A stretch of DNA of 64,000 nucleotides from Sipunculus nudus (GCA_026874595.1 CM049317.1:22022882-22086881), one strand, 5' to 3'. Shown: positions 48,097 through 58,890, numbered from the stretch's first letter. The notes: generated from the sequence alone by a model not told the origin. Program-made: numbers and translations.

Positions 48097-48559
48097 ACAG
48101 AGTAGATCTAGATACAGATCAATCGCCCTACCACAATTATATTGTTGTGTCTTTAATGTTTACTGTTGGCTTTGCGCGCAGCCCACCGTATCACGAATGT
48201 TGTGAAAGGTGATACTTTTGCAGTGAATAGGGTACCTTGTTCTTGTTATTTTAAATAAAGGTCAGAGGTCACATAATGTAAGTAGAAGTGAAGCGCGGGA
48301 ATCGGCGCAGTTTGCCAGGTCGAGACCCGAGTGCTACACAGCATTTATATTATTGCACTTTTTGTCACTTCAACACGTATGTTTTCCTTTGTTATTTCAT
48401 ATTCATGTGTGTCTTAATAAATACCGTTGTAACTGAGAGCAAGCCCGTATCTCATGAACGTTCAATAGTTGTAATATTATATAAATGTTCGTTCTGTCAG
48501 ACAAGTCACTTCCTGACCAAGTACAGTATATTTTAACATGGCAACCCTGTAATCGCAGC

Positions 48560-48870
48560 CCGTTGGTTTTTACTGTATGCAGGTTTTTACCTTTTAGCTA
48601 ATTCCTTATTCGTAATGCTGTAATACAGACCCACTTTGTTATACCTACCTGCAGACCTTTTTCCATTTACTATTTGTACTTACCTGTTAGCTAGTTGCCT
48701 TATACGTAATGATGTTATACAGACCCATTTTGTTATACCTACCTGCAGACCTTTTCCATTTACTATTTGTACTTACCTGTAAGCTAGTTGCCTTATACGT
48801 AATGCGGCAATACAGACCCACTTTGTTTTACCTACCTGCAGACTTGTCCCATTTGTTATTTGAATTTTCC
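48560..48870 (+). repeat. Tandem repeat, period 93-94 bp, about three units
   Basis: The landmark ACAGACCCA occurs at 48625, 48719 and 48812. Each is followed by TTGTTnTACCTACCTGCAGAC and preceded by AGCTAnTTnCTTATnCGTAATG. The units are highly similar, so expansion is fairly recent. Confidence 0.92.
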
Positions 48871-49411
48871 TACAGTTTCGTGTTTTACATATATAACATA
48901 TGATATAGAAACCTACATAGCCCTTTGTAATTACCTGTTGAACTTCCTCTTTAAGGGTACGTATTCGTTATTATAAAGTATATAATTGCCACTGTATTGC
49001 AGACTGGGTATATTATAACTACCTGTAGACCCACCTCATTACGGGGAAGCTTTTGTACAAAATGTGTATTTATATGAGCACGGTATCGATAATTTGATAT
49101 TTAAATGTGTTGTATTGTATTGATAGTTATTGCACTTTAAAATGGTTGAAGAATGTATTGAAGGATATCAAATGTTTTGTGCTTAACACGTGCAATGAAA
49201 GTCCTTTCTATTATTGATATGTATTTAGTTATGTATGCGCAGTTGCCAGTTCGAGACCCGAGTGCCTCAGAGCATTTATATTATTGCACTTTTTGTCACT
49301 TCTACAGGCATTAAACTGGGTAAACACTTAGAGTTCTGGTTTTGGAGCCACCAACTCCCGACCACACTCACAGGCCTGGGACAGCTTTACGCCAAACAAC
49401 ACACGTCCGGT

Positions 49412-49443
<32 letters not shown>

Positions 49444-49517
49444 AGGTAGAGTTACCCTCCGTTGTTAAGTGCTCTATGAACGACAGACTAGGTCAGAGCG
49501 ATATAACACTTAATAGA

Positions 49518-49644
49518 AACAACACTGTAAATTCACTACAGTCTGTTTCACGGGATGCGACCCGATCATAGAATTCTAACAACATTCACCTGATGATCGG
49601 GTCGCATCCCGTGAAACAGACTGTAGCGAATTTACAGTGTTGTT
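49518..49644 (+). ncRNA. 52-bp inverted repeat with hammerhead-like core
   Basis: Arms 49518-49569 and 49593-49644 are reverse complements with one difference (a G-U pair in RNA) around a 23-nt spacer. The right half also contains CTGATGA (49590-49596), stem CGGG/CCCG and GAAAC (49613-49617). ACA/TGT can form a three-pair stem III ending in a GTA cleavage triplet. Flanking AACAACATTCAC and GCGAA...TGTTGTT can form a stem I with an internal loop. That is a complete type I hammerhead layout, but the pair closing stem II at the core is U-U. The left arm lacks the CTGATGA side. Confidence 0.45.
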
Positions 49645-49655
49645 TTTCTTCAGTG

Positions 49656-49656
<1 letters not shown>

Positions 49657-49718
<62 letters not shown>

Positions 49719-49720
49719 AA
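49657..49720. repeat. (TA)n microsatellite, right edge of insert
   Basis: TA array running directly into the resumed integrase frame. Confidence 0.96.
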
Positions 49721-49930
49721 ATGGCCTGAAGTAGCTTTTTGATCTAAGGTTACATCAGAGACAGTTATCAAGTAGTGTTTGCTAGAAAAGATTTCCCTTT
49801 GGAAATTATCACTGACCATGGCAAATAGTTTAGTTCTACTGTCATGGAACATTTCCTTTCAGACTGTAATATCAAGCATAGGATTTCAGCTATATTTCAT
49901 CCAGAAGCAAATGGAATATTGAGGACATTT
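49719..49930 (+). pseudogene. Gypsy integrase core, second part
   Basis: Across two frames the sequence reads KWPEVAF, VTSETVIK, GFPLEIITDHGKQF (second catalytic Asp) and RISAIFHPEANG (containing the position of the catalytic Glu). This continues the core interrupted at 48052. A stop follows at ILRTF. It lies on the same strand and in register with the first part, so one element was split rather than two being present. Confidence 0.85.
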
Positions 49931-49994
49931 TGAGGAAAGGAGACGAGATATACAAGTCCAGTTAGGATCACCAGACAGAAAGGACCAGCATCTT

Positions 49995-50245
49995 AAATTT
50001 TAATATCTTATAATGCTTATTCCCTTCATGCCAAACAGCATACTGCCAGTCAGGATATGGAGGGTATGTATCAGGTGTACGCTTTCTAAAGATTTCAAGT
50101 GTTGCAGGCTACTCAACTTCACCATTTGCTTAACAATCTCCATTTCCTCAAACATACCTAGGAACCAAAGCTACTCCTAAGTGACTTACCTGCGGGGCAT
50201 AGAAGTCTACCATCCAGGGCCGCCAACTAGTGACTGACCAGATCA
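49995..50245 (+). repeat. Dispersed repeat R1, partial copy
   Basis: Same orientation as 57770-58020. Shared words are AATGCTTATTCCCTT, GATATGGAGGGTATG, TCAACTTCACCA, AAGTGACTTACCTGCGGG and GAAGTCTACC. It begins close to the end of the integrase remnant. Confidence 0.8.
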
Positions 50246-50489
50246 CCCTTCCTGACCCCCTCCCTATAAATTATCATATGAGCATCAATGGATGAATCCA
50301 CGTATAGGGTGTGTTTTTTTTGGGGGGGGGGGGATTATATATATTAAGAGTATATGGAATATCCTACACTCCCTCCCCGGTTAACGAAAACGTGATTTTC
50401 CCTCTTACTTAAAGATATTCCGTAACTCCCAAGGTTTCAAGGGATTACGGCAGTATGTATTATATTTTACTATAATATCTTAATATGTT

Positions 50490-50900
50490 CCCAAACCTTC
50501 AATACAGTGTGTTGGCAAATTTATTCAAATAAACACATCAGATTGTTTTTAAAGTTATAACAACATACAACTGCAATTTAGTCACCAATAAGAGATTAAT
50601 GTGTAAAAAAATTTTGATATGATGCCCAAATGTGCTGAACTGTCTCAGCTTCGCGACATATGGCAGCATTGCTCAGAAATCAATGTGCTCCTTGATCTGA
50701 GCCTGTAAATGTCTTTTTTTCCTGATACGGTGACAGGTGTATTTGCATAGTAATGTTTATTTTATGGTTATCACTTGTGGAAGGAGCACTGCTGCTGGGA
50801 AACACCATCTGTATCCCACCGTGCTGTAGCTGTGATGAACATACAGGTGTGTGCAGGAGGCAGATGATGTCTTTCTCCTGCAAGATATATAACAAAACAG
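50490..50900 (+). repeat. Dispersed repeat R2, plus copy
   Basis: Inverse-orientation partner of 38450-38860. It ends with a frame reading VEGALLLGN and a cysteine-rich tail (PPCCSCDEHTGVCRR). A poly-T/poly-G run (50310-50332) precedes it. See the partner for the exon question. Confidence 0.7.
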
Positions 50901-52401
50901 CAGTACCTATTCCACACAAACTGTCTCAAAATATTTATCAATAATAAACAACTTTGTAATTATATTCATGATATCTTTTCTTTTAATGACTACCCCTCAG
51001 AGGTTAGATTTCTGGCCAATCTGTCATGCAATGCTGAATTGGTTAATGAAACAAATTAACCTTTTGAAGGTCTTTGTTTGTGTTTCTGACACTGCTGGTT
51101 AGTGGTGAGGTATCAGGGATGGAGATATAGATGTGCCTTGTTCCACATAGGTCTTAATCCCCTTTGTTACCAACTCTAATACCAGCAGGAAGGAGGGACA
51201 CATCTAAACTTGTGACCACATAGCAAAGTTATTATGTAATACCCACATGGAATGAGCATGGGGTTTTGTACAAGAATTTAATAGGTAACTGCACCTTTTA
51301 AGTTGCTTTGTGTCTTTTTATTTTGATCAAATGAAAGGTTAATTATAAATTGTTACTTACATGTTTGTACCAACATAATTTATATCAAATTTATCATATA
51401 CATACATAGTAAAGTATTTTAGAAGTGTGCCTTGAAGGCAAAATTACAACATTTTTTTAGATCAATCCTGTATTAAGTTCTATTGTTTGTAACTGAGGTG
51501 AATAGTCAACATGAACTTTGCGCGATTTGATTATTAGGCAAAAGAGAAATATATTCTACTTGTTTCTCAGAGAGAACTATGTACGTTAATTGAACATAGA
51601 TTATTCAGCGCGGAGCACTATATCTGGTTTGTTATTTACCATATGGTTTTCATTAAAAGTTTTGATTGAGTTATTTTAAGTACACAAAAATACCCATTCA
51701 GATTAAAGAATAAAGAATACTGACCTAGATCTTCACCTGCAGTAAGTATCACATAATAGATTATCCGTTTGTGTCCTAGAGTTGTGCATTTTTTGTATGT
51801 TTAATTTTTCCTGTTTAAATTTTTATTTATTTTTATTTCCTAGACTTTGTGCTACAGGATTATGTACTAGAACTATTTTTACAAGTGGACGTTTTTAGAC
51901 TCTAGTGATAGCTTTTTATCTGTTGATGACATTCATTTTAATATGAACAGTTACTGGTTCTATTTGTTCTAACATCAAGGGTTATTTGTAAACTTATAAA
52001 TTATGAATTTAAGCATAAAAGTAACTGTGTAACGTACCCTTTTTTATTTCTTATATCATATAATGCTCTAAACTAAAACTTGTGAAAGATAAAGAAATCC
52101 TCTTCTGTCCGCCTGTCCCCGTAACGTGTTCGAAAATTAAATATCAGAAAAAAACTTTCATTAATTGGTGCCCCTATCAGCGAGTGATAGGAAATTCACT
52201 GGCGTTCGCATTCTTTGCTTTGAAAGGATCAGACTATAAATTCACATAAGAGTAAACAACCCACTCCGTGGTTTCTTTGGATTTTTTATGATCTGTTTAA
52301 TTGTATTTAGAGGATTATGGGCTAACACTTTTGAAAAGTTATTAACTATAAGATCATGTTCAGACACCCCAATAAGCCAGTTAAAGCAACCTTCTAAATC
52401 T

Positions 52402-52406
<5 letters not shown>
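50901..52406. other. Intergenic stretch
   Basis: No gene, RNA or repeat recognised over 1.5 kb of AT-rich DNA. Confidence 0.4.
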
Positions 52407-52444
<38 letters not shown>

Positions 52445-52478
52445 TAATATATATATTATTATTATTATTATTATTATC
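52407..52478. repeat. (TA)n then (TTA)n microsatellite
   Basis: TA array passing into a TTA trinucleotide array. Confidence 0.96.
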
Positions 52479-52479
52479 T

Positions 52480-53449
52480 TGAGGCTATATTGAATGCTAA
52501 CTTTGACATTTAAAAATTCTAATAATTGTCATATAATGATATACATTTATAAAACAAGATTTGGTACAATTTTTCTTGTTTTAAGTACAGCTTTAATAAA
52601 ACGAGTTTGCCCTTTACGCAAATCGCTATAATTCTATCTGTAGTGCTTTATCCATTTTTTCCTTACATGAATGATTTCCTGTCCCCTTATTTAACATAAC
52701 AATTATAAAAGTCCTGTATTGCCTAAAGTAGGATGTTTAGAAACCTTAGAATAGGTATACCAACGTTTATTTTAGGCCAAAAAAATAAAAGGCATGGTTC
52801 TCAGGCACCGCCTGAATCAATTTTAAACCCCCGCATCAAACATTTTTATTTTGATTTTCAATAGAAACTTACCATTTTTTTGCTTCAGCCGCTCGAACAT
52901 TTCTTTCAAGAAGATAAAATCATACAATTTCTTTTATTATGTAGTACTTTTACTTGTTTAGAAAAATAAATCTGTGTTTTCATTCTTTTCCCTATTATTT
53001 GACATGTTGTCGAAATATACCAAAAAAAATAAAAAAAAAAAAACGCCCGCCCGCAATCTATTTCTGAACAAATTGCCTGAGGACCATACTTTTTTTTTAT
53101 TTTGGCCTTACATAACCACCATAAAACCTCCACAATTACATAAACTTAGCACACTGCTATATTTCTATACATTTAGCTCATGCTCATTACTCTGTACTAT
53201 TAATTGATACACACAAACTAACATATTCACCATTTCAGGTTTCTACATTTCATGTATATAGGTTCTTACATAATCATGGTGGCACACCTGTATCAATAAG
53301 TACATTAGTACCTTTTCTCACAATATATAGGTCTATTCCCGGGCACAACTATTCATTTAGCACAACACTCATGCCATGCTTTGCCCGAAACATCTGCACA
53401 TTATTTGCCCTATGGTAAGCTATTCATACTTGTATATAAATGTATGTAA

Positions 53450-53507
<58 letters not shown>

Positions 53508-53799
53508 ATGTCTGTTCTAGTCATAGGTAGACCTAGATCTTCCCAGGGGGACCGCCAAAGATTAGGGGGACCATATGTGGTCTTCCCCCTATATTTCATA
53601 ATTTCTTTAAGTGATAAAGCATTAAATATTGGTCGATTTGCCATTAGCTACTATTATATTTAGATAAGAATGACATTTTTTTCACCTGTTCCAGACCAAT
53701 TTATGCCCTTTTGGCTTCATTTTTCTTATTTGAATTCTTATAAATTCCCATTATTGTCCCTCTAATACCTAAAATAAGGTACGGTCCCTTTAATGTTGT
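52480..53799. other. Intergenic stretch with (TA)n
   Basis: AT-rich, with a (TA)n array at 53454-53511. The region 53019-53043 is A-rich. No gene recognised. Confidence 0.45.
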
Positions 53800-56440
53800 C
53801 AGAAGACGTGCCTTGACAATCCGGACTTTAATAATCCGGAAACCTTGCAATCCGACGTTTTTAGTAAAACACGAATGGATCCCATAGAAATTAGCCTTGA
53901 CAAACCGACAGCCTTGGATTCCGACTGCGACATAACTTTTCTCGACACAAACAAGCATACCGACGTACAGACGTGCCTTGACAATCCGACCTGAAACCCA
54001 TTCCCTTTGATGTCAGTTGTCGGCCCAGGTGGCACGCGCGGCCCCGTGGCTGATGATGCCTAGCCCAGCTAATTAACTACGGATGGGAAAACAAACATCG
54101 CTGGCCTCCCGGTATTGTCATCTGACCGCACTAATTACATTATTGTATCACTTTGATGGTAACAACCGTTGTCCCCACATAAACATAGTGACATTTTGTT
54201 TGGTTCTTTGAAGATCTTTAATGTCTAAGAAATTAAAGTACGGAGTGACATGTTTTGACACCTGAGCTGATTCCGTGTGAGCACACCTGTATCTTATATA
54301 AACTGAACAAATATTGAAACCATCATTCATACAGTAAGATCGCTACTACTCAGTTCTCTGCTGTACTTAATCACGCTTTTGCTGTCGATATTGTCAGATA
54401 TTTACACATAATTTCACTGTAATACTCACGCACCTACATGTGCGATCATGGAGAGACCAGCGAAAAGAAAACGTACAGAGATCACAGTTGCAGTTACGAA
54501 GGCTCTATGTCAGTATAAGCAAGACAACCCTAGATGCTCCCAAGAAAATCTTGTCAAGTATGCAGAGGAAACGTATTCTGTGAGAATTGGACGTTCCACT
54601 ATCTCGGACATCCTCAAGCAGAGTGAAAAGTGGTTAGCCTGTGAAACAGTCACCAGCGCCGAACAGAAATCTACACGGATAACACAGCCGAAACACGCCA
54701 AGTTTGAGGATGCCTTATTCTTGTGGTTCATCAAAGCTACTGCCCATAACATCGCTATAAGCGACGACATCCTGATCTTGAAAGCCAAAGAAATCGGCAA
54801 TTCGCTTGACATCACAGACCTAGTATACTCCCGTGGATGGTTGTGGAACTTTAAGAAACGGCGAGGGATATCACTGCGAGAGAAACACGGAGAGTCAGCC
54901 AGCGCAGATTTGACAGCTGCAGCCGATGCCCGCGTAAAGATGAGAGCCATACTGAAAGATTACGAGTTGAAGGACATCTTCAACTTTGATGAAACGGGAC
55001 TGTTTTACCGGCTGGAACCAAACAAGACCCTAGCTAGAGGACCGGTAAAGGGAACGAAACGATGCAAGGACAAAATATCAATTGGCTTATGCGCGAACGC
55101 TGACGGCAGTGAGAAGTGGATGCCTGTCATTATCCACAAGTCAAAGAATCCGCGATGCTTCAGCGGCTTCAACCCAAAGATCTTTGTGGACTACTACTCA
55201 AACAAGAAGGCGTGGATGACAGCTGTTATCTTTCAAGAAATTTTGGAGAAGCTTGAGAGGAAAATGCGCCTACAGAATAGAAAGAACATCCTCCTTGTGG
55301 ATAATGCCCCTAGTCACAGTGTGGCTAATCTGGATTTACGTTACGAGCGCGTCGAGTTCCTGCCACCAAACACAACGTCGGAGATACAGCCAATGGATGC
55401 GGGGGTGATAAGAAACTTCAAGGTGCATTACAAGCGTTACCTGCTGAAACAGTACGTCCAGAACTTCGATGAGAATGGATCAGTGGAGCGCATTAAGGTA
55501 AAGGATGCGATTTACTTCGTCCGTGACGCTTGGAACGATGTAAAACAGTCAACGATCGCCAACTGCTGGCGGCATACTGGGATTTTAGCAGGCGACACTG
55601 AAGTGTCCAGTGAAAACACAGAAACCCCGCCGGCGGAAAGTGAACTTGGTGACCTCATACGAGCACTCCCACTAGCTGATCATGTGACCGCGGGAGAAAA
55701 TGTATCCTGGGATAGCGCAGAACCAACGGAGGCCATGTTATCAACGCCTGATATCGTCTCACTGGTCAGCTGCACATCGACAGATGGAGGTGACAGCAAT
55801 TCGGATGAGGATAGTGAACCCCCAGAGCAAGTTACCGCAAAAGAAGCCATAGCTGGCATTGAGTCGGGGCTCCGTCACATGGAACAGGAAGGCTTCTCAG
55901 CCGAGGATATTGACGCTATACGCGGAGTGTTACGGAAGGTAAAGGAACACAGCATGAAGAGAGCTCGCTACCAGACGGACTTGTTTTCCTTTTTTAAACG
56001 TAGATGGACACACCTTGCATTTTATGTTGTTTACAGGGATGCATGGATACCAGATAGACTCTTTTACCTTCCGAAGTATGTGAATAAACACATCATGCAT
56101 GTATTGTTCATGGGTAATATGGATACCAGAGTCGGAGAGACTGGTTGTTTTTCAAGTGTAAATAAAACATCATGGTTATTCATGGATGTATCCTTTTTGT
56201 ATGCCTCCTTTTTGTATGTAATAAAAGAGTATTGTATACCATATTTCGTTTTATTCTGTTTATTTGCTTTTTAATGATCATAATATTATAGTGTAGGTTA
56301 TATCTGTTTCCGACAGTAGCCTACCCGCCCCATCCCCCGTTTGACACTTTGACGTCCGTGATTTAACAAACCGACAGCCTTGTAATCCGACATAAATATC
56401 ACATTCACAATTGGTGTCGGATTATCAAGGCAAATCTCCG
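53800..56440 (+). mobile_element. Tigger/pogo DNA transposon
   Basis: Carries the transposase frame at 54448. The left side has repeated CCTTGACAATCCG(G/A)C words (53811, 53844 variant, 53893 variant, 53974). The right side has GTCGGATTATCAAGGC at 56417-56432, inverted relative to the left. These are terminal and subterminal transposase-binding repeats. A TA dinucleotide precedes CAGACGTGCC at 53968, a plausible left end. The outer copy starting CAGAAGACG at 53800 would be an alternative end. The right end near 56440 lacks a perfect CTG-TA, so limits are approximate. Confidence 0.75.
54448..56274 (+). CDS. Tigger/pogo-family transposase
   Basis: Open 608-codon frame. Residues 1-60 form a psq-type helix-turn-helix (ISDILKQSEKW). 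A CENP-B/Tc5-type second DNA-binding domain lies at about 80-150 (RGWLWNFKKRRGISLR). The DDE core has Asp181 (NFDETGLF), Asp285 (LLVDNAPSHS) and Asp317 (IQPMDAGV), followed by the conserved NCWRHTGIL. An acidic tail at 440-460 and YQTDLFSFFKR near 508-518 match the usual end of such proteins. It would cut and paste the element into TA sites. The last 90 residues have no known domain, are hydrophobic, and overlap an AATAAA at 56161, so they are probably read-through after loss of the normal stop. All catalytic residues are present and there is no internal stop. Confidence 0.9.
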   Translation: MERPAKRKRTEITVAVTKALCQYKQDNPRCSQENLVKYAEETYSVRIGRSTISDILKQSEKWLACETVTSAEQKSTRITQPKHAKFEDALFLWFIKATAHNIAISDDILILKAKEIGNSLDITDLVYSRGWLWNFKKRRGISLREKHGESASADLTAAADARVKMRAILKDYELKDIFNFDETGLFYRLEPNKTLARGPVKGTKRCKDKISIGLCANADGSEKWMPVIIHKSKNPRCFSGFNPKIFVDYYSNKKAWMTAVIFQEILEKLERKMRLQNRKNILLVDNAPSHSVANLDLRYERVEFLPPNTTSEIQPMDAGVIRNFKVHYKRYLLKQYVQNFDENGSVERIKVKDAIYFVRDAWNDVKQSTIANCWRHTGILAGDTEVSSENTETPPAESELGDLIRALPLADHVTAGENVSWDSAEPTEAMLSTPDIVSLVSCTSTDGGDSNSDEDSEPPEQVTAKEAIAGIESGLRHMEQEGFSAEDIDAIRGVLRKVKEHSMKRARYQTDLFSFFKRRWTHLAFYVVYRDAWIPDRLFYLPKYVNKHIMHVLFMGNMDTRVGETGCFSSVNKTSWLFMDVSFLYASFLYVIKEYCIPYFVLFCLFAF

Positions 56441-56829
56441 TTGCTTCTTTTCATTTTCGCTTCGGTGGACATTGTCCATGTGGGGATGGCAAAAAAGTTC
56501 TCTAGCTTTTCTCACAGAAGCGGGTTCGTTTTGAATTGGTTGGGATAGACGATTAACAGGGGGGAACAAAAAAGACGTGTTTTCAATTGTGGATACAAAT
56601 CTTGTTGCCTTGAGACATATGCCATATAAAAATACTGTCTAGACAGTGTGGGAAACAAAGAGAATTAATCTTAATGCATGTCAGAATGAAGTCTGAGTCT
56701 CAAAAGACATGTTACATGTTTACATGGGGATGTTTTGTTAGATCGTTTTACAATGGGCTAAAACTGGAGCGAGGCAGGCTGACCATGTAGTGACCAGCAA
56801 ATACCAGTACATGAACTTATGCTATCCGA
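56441..56829. other. Intergenic stretch
   Basis: Between the Tigger element and repeat R1. Nothing recognised. Confidence 0.4.
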
Positions 56830-57329
56830 CAGGCCACATGATCTTATCTCACATGCTTAGGCAATTCACTGAAAAAAAAATTCTCATGCCCTTTATCTAC
56901 AGCAGTTCCATATTTCCAGCCTTTCAGAGCCATTTCTCATGCCACTTACGGCAATTCTATATGTCAAGCCGCTCAGGGCCAATGCTCATGCCGTCTATGG
57001 CAAATCAACACTTCCAGCCTCGTGGGGCCATTTCTGGTAAGTATACTATAGTAGATTGTACTCTCTGACACTTAACATGCACAAACAATAAAAAATCACA
57101 TACCTTATTATGTCCAGGAACTTCTGGATCGGGTGCTCTTATTCTTGCTTTGGTATGCCTGTCCTCTTCTTTAAGTTTGGCAGTTAGTTTACAATTTCGT
57201 AGAAAAATATTACAAAAATGCAGTTTTGAATCACTGCCTCAGGGGCGTCAATACAGGGGGGGGGGGTATATATCCCCCCACTTTTTGGCAAGGGGGGGAT
57301 GGTCAATGTTATCATCCCCCCCACTTTTC

Positions 57330-57371
<42 letters not shown>

Positions 57372-57464
57372 AGTGAAATATAGATTTGAATAGAATATAG
57401 ACAGGCTCCATTCATGAGTTTAATGTGAAATATTATATTGAAATATATTTGAAATGTGATTTAA

Positions 57465-57514
<50 letters not shown>

Positions 57515-57543
57515 CTGAAATGTGTCATACAAGCTCCAAAAAG

Positions 57544-57582
<39 letters not shown>

Positions 57583-58030
57583 GGCGAGTCATCCCCCCCC
57601 CCACACCCTGGAAGAAAAATTGACGCCACTGCACTGCCTGCATATAATTTGATTACATGTTTAACATGGGGATGTTTTGTTAGATCGTATTTCTCGCCAA
57701 TGTAGGATTTTACCACAGAAAATATAAACAATACAACACTTGAGGTTTAAATACCAGAATGGCCGAATGATCTGTTCGAAATTTGAATGCTTATTCCCTT
57801 TACGCCAAAGAGGATACTGCAGATATGGAGGGTATGCATCGGGTGTATGGTTTACTAAAGAACTGAAGTGTTGCAGGCCCCTCAACTTCACCAGTTGCTA
57901 AACGATCTCCATTTCCTTAAACATACTCAGGGTCCCCAGCCACCCCCCTAAGTGACTTACCTGCGGGCCATGAAGTCTACCCTCCAGGCCCGCAAACAAG
58001 TGAGTGACTAGATCCCCCTTCCTCACCTCT
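56830..58030 (+). repeat. Dispersed repeat R1, longest copy, split by a MITE
   Basis: Consists of 56830-57239 and 57632-58030, with a hAT-type MITE between. Matches 42600-43035 on both sides of the MITE, and 49995-50245 plus the inverted 42255-42560 for the right half. The reconstructed unit is about 800 bp. It includes AAGTGACTTACCTGCGGG, which resembles an inverted splice donor, but no ORF. Confidence 0.8.
57240..57631 (+). mobile_element. hAT-type MITE with perfect 8-bp target duplication
   Basis: Ends CAGGGGCGTCAAT (57240-57252) and, inverted, ATTGACGCCACTG (57619-57631), with one mismatch. The 8-bp sequence CACTGCCT flanks both sides (57232-57239 and 57632-57639). Removing the element and one duplication restores the continuous R1 sequence seen at 42880-42920. 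The 392-bp interior holds G and C homopolymers, (TA)n arrays (57332-57368, 57467-57515) and a (TG)n (57548-57581), with no coding capacity. Confidence 0.92.
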
Positions 58031-58039
58031 GGCTATAAT

Positions 58040-58890
58040 GAATCATCTGGCGGTCTGCGGATAACTAGATTTACCTACATGCATGTATCTTGCTTTTGTG
58101 TTTTATTAGGCCCCCAGCCTTGTAAACATTAGAAGCATTAAACACCTAATGTATATACCATCACATTTTTACACTGTTTATCAAATCATTATATATGTGT
58201 GTGTGTGTGTGATCCATGTTTAATACTTTGGATAGCCATATATGTCTCTCTCTATGCAATAATCTTACGTTAAATGGACACCAGGTTTTGTCCTCCATAA
58301 TTCCTTTATGTAATATAATAATCCGATGATATTTGCCATTATCTCTGCGACAGTCTTATCTTGTGCCTCTTGGCAAAGTGAAGGAGGATGACAAGGAACC
58401 ATTTATCTATTCACAACTTTGCACATCTGTGTAACACAACTGTATCCATATAATGAACTCTGAAAACTTAAAGATATTTAAACATAAGCTCCAATCATTT
58501 CTGCCTAAGAGCTTTTTCCTGATCTAAACATATCATACCTCAAGGTATATTTTTTAATTGGCATCATCAATTACAGCTCTATTTAGGGAAACATATTACA
58601 ATTTGGAACGACCTTTGATAGAACAAGTCTGATCATTAGCAATTATTTCATGCAACATTTTTATAGCGGACGATTACTCAAATATTTAGTCAAAATATTG
58701 TCGTCCACATTTAGCAAAGAAATAGGACGCCAATTTTTTAGCAGTTCATAAACATTTCTAAAATAAACAGGGAATGTTAATATGTGGAACAGATCTAGTA
58801 CGTATGTCCCCCGCCTATTGTAGGAATATTTAGAAAAAAAAAGTTGTTAATACATGTATGAAATTTGAGATGGGTCAATATCACAAAGCC
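58040..58890. other. Intergenic stretch
   Basis: No gene. A short (TG)n lies at 58195-58212 and an inverted partner of 20525-20580 at 58260-58310. Nothing else recognised. Confidence 0.45.

Larger units (their letters stand above)
48094..49656 (+). mobile_element. Insert of about 1.6 kb within the gypsy integrase
   Basis: Non-coding DNA splitting the integrase core, bounded on both sides by (TA)n. It holds a perfect AGGTCA-G-AGGTCA site (48259-48271), a duplicated 65-nt block (48305-48373 and 49237-49303), a three-unit tandem repeat (48560-48870), a (CA/TA) run near 49420-49441 and a long hairpin at its right end (49518-49644). No ORF. Its type is unknown. TA flanks fit insertion into a pre-existing TA array, or a non-autonomous element that carries TA repeats. 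Confidence 0.6.

Noticed and set aside
48560-48870. CRISPR-like array
   Set aside because: It is a plain tandem repeat without unique spacers, in a eukaryotic genome.
54510-54950. 146-codon minus-strand frame inside the Tigger transposase
   Set aside because: It is antisense to a transposase with all catalytic motifs and shows no domain.
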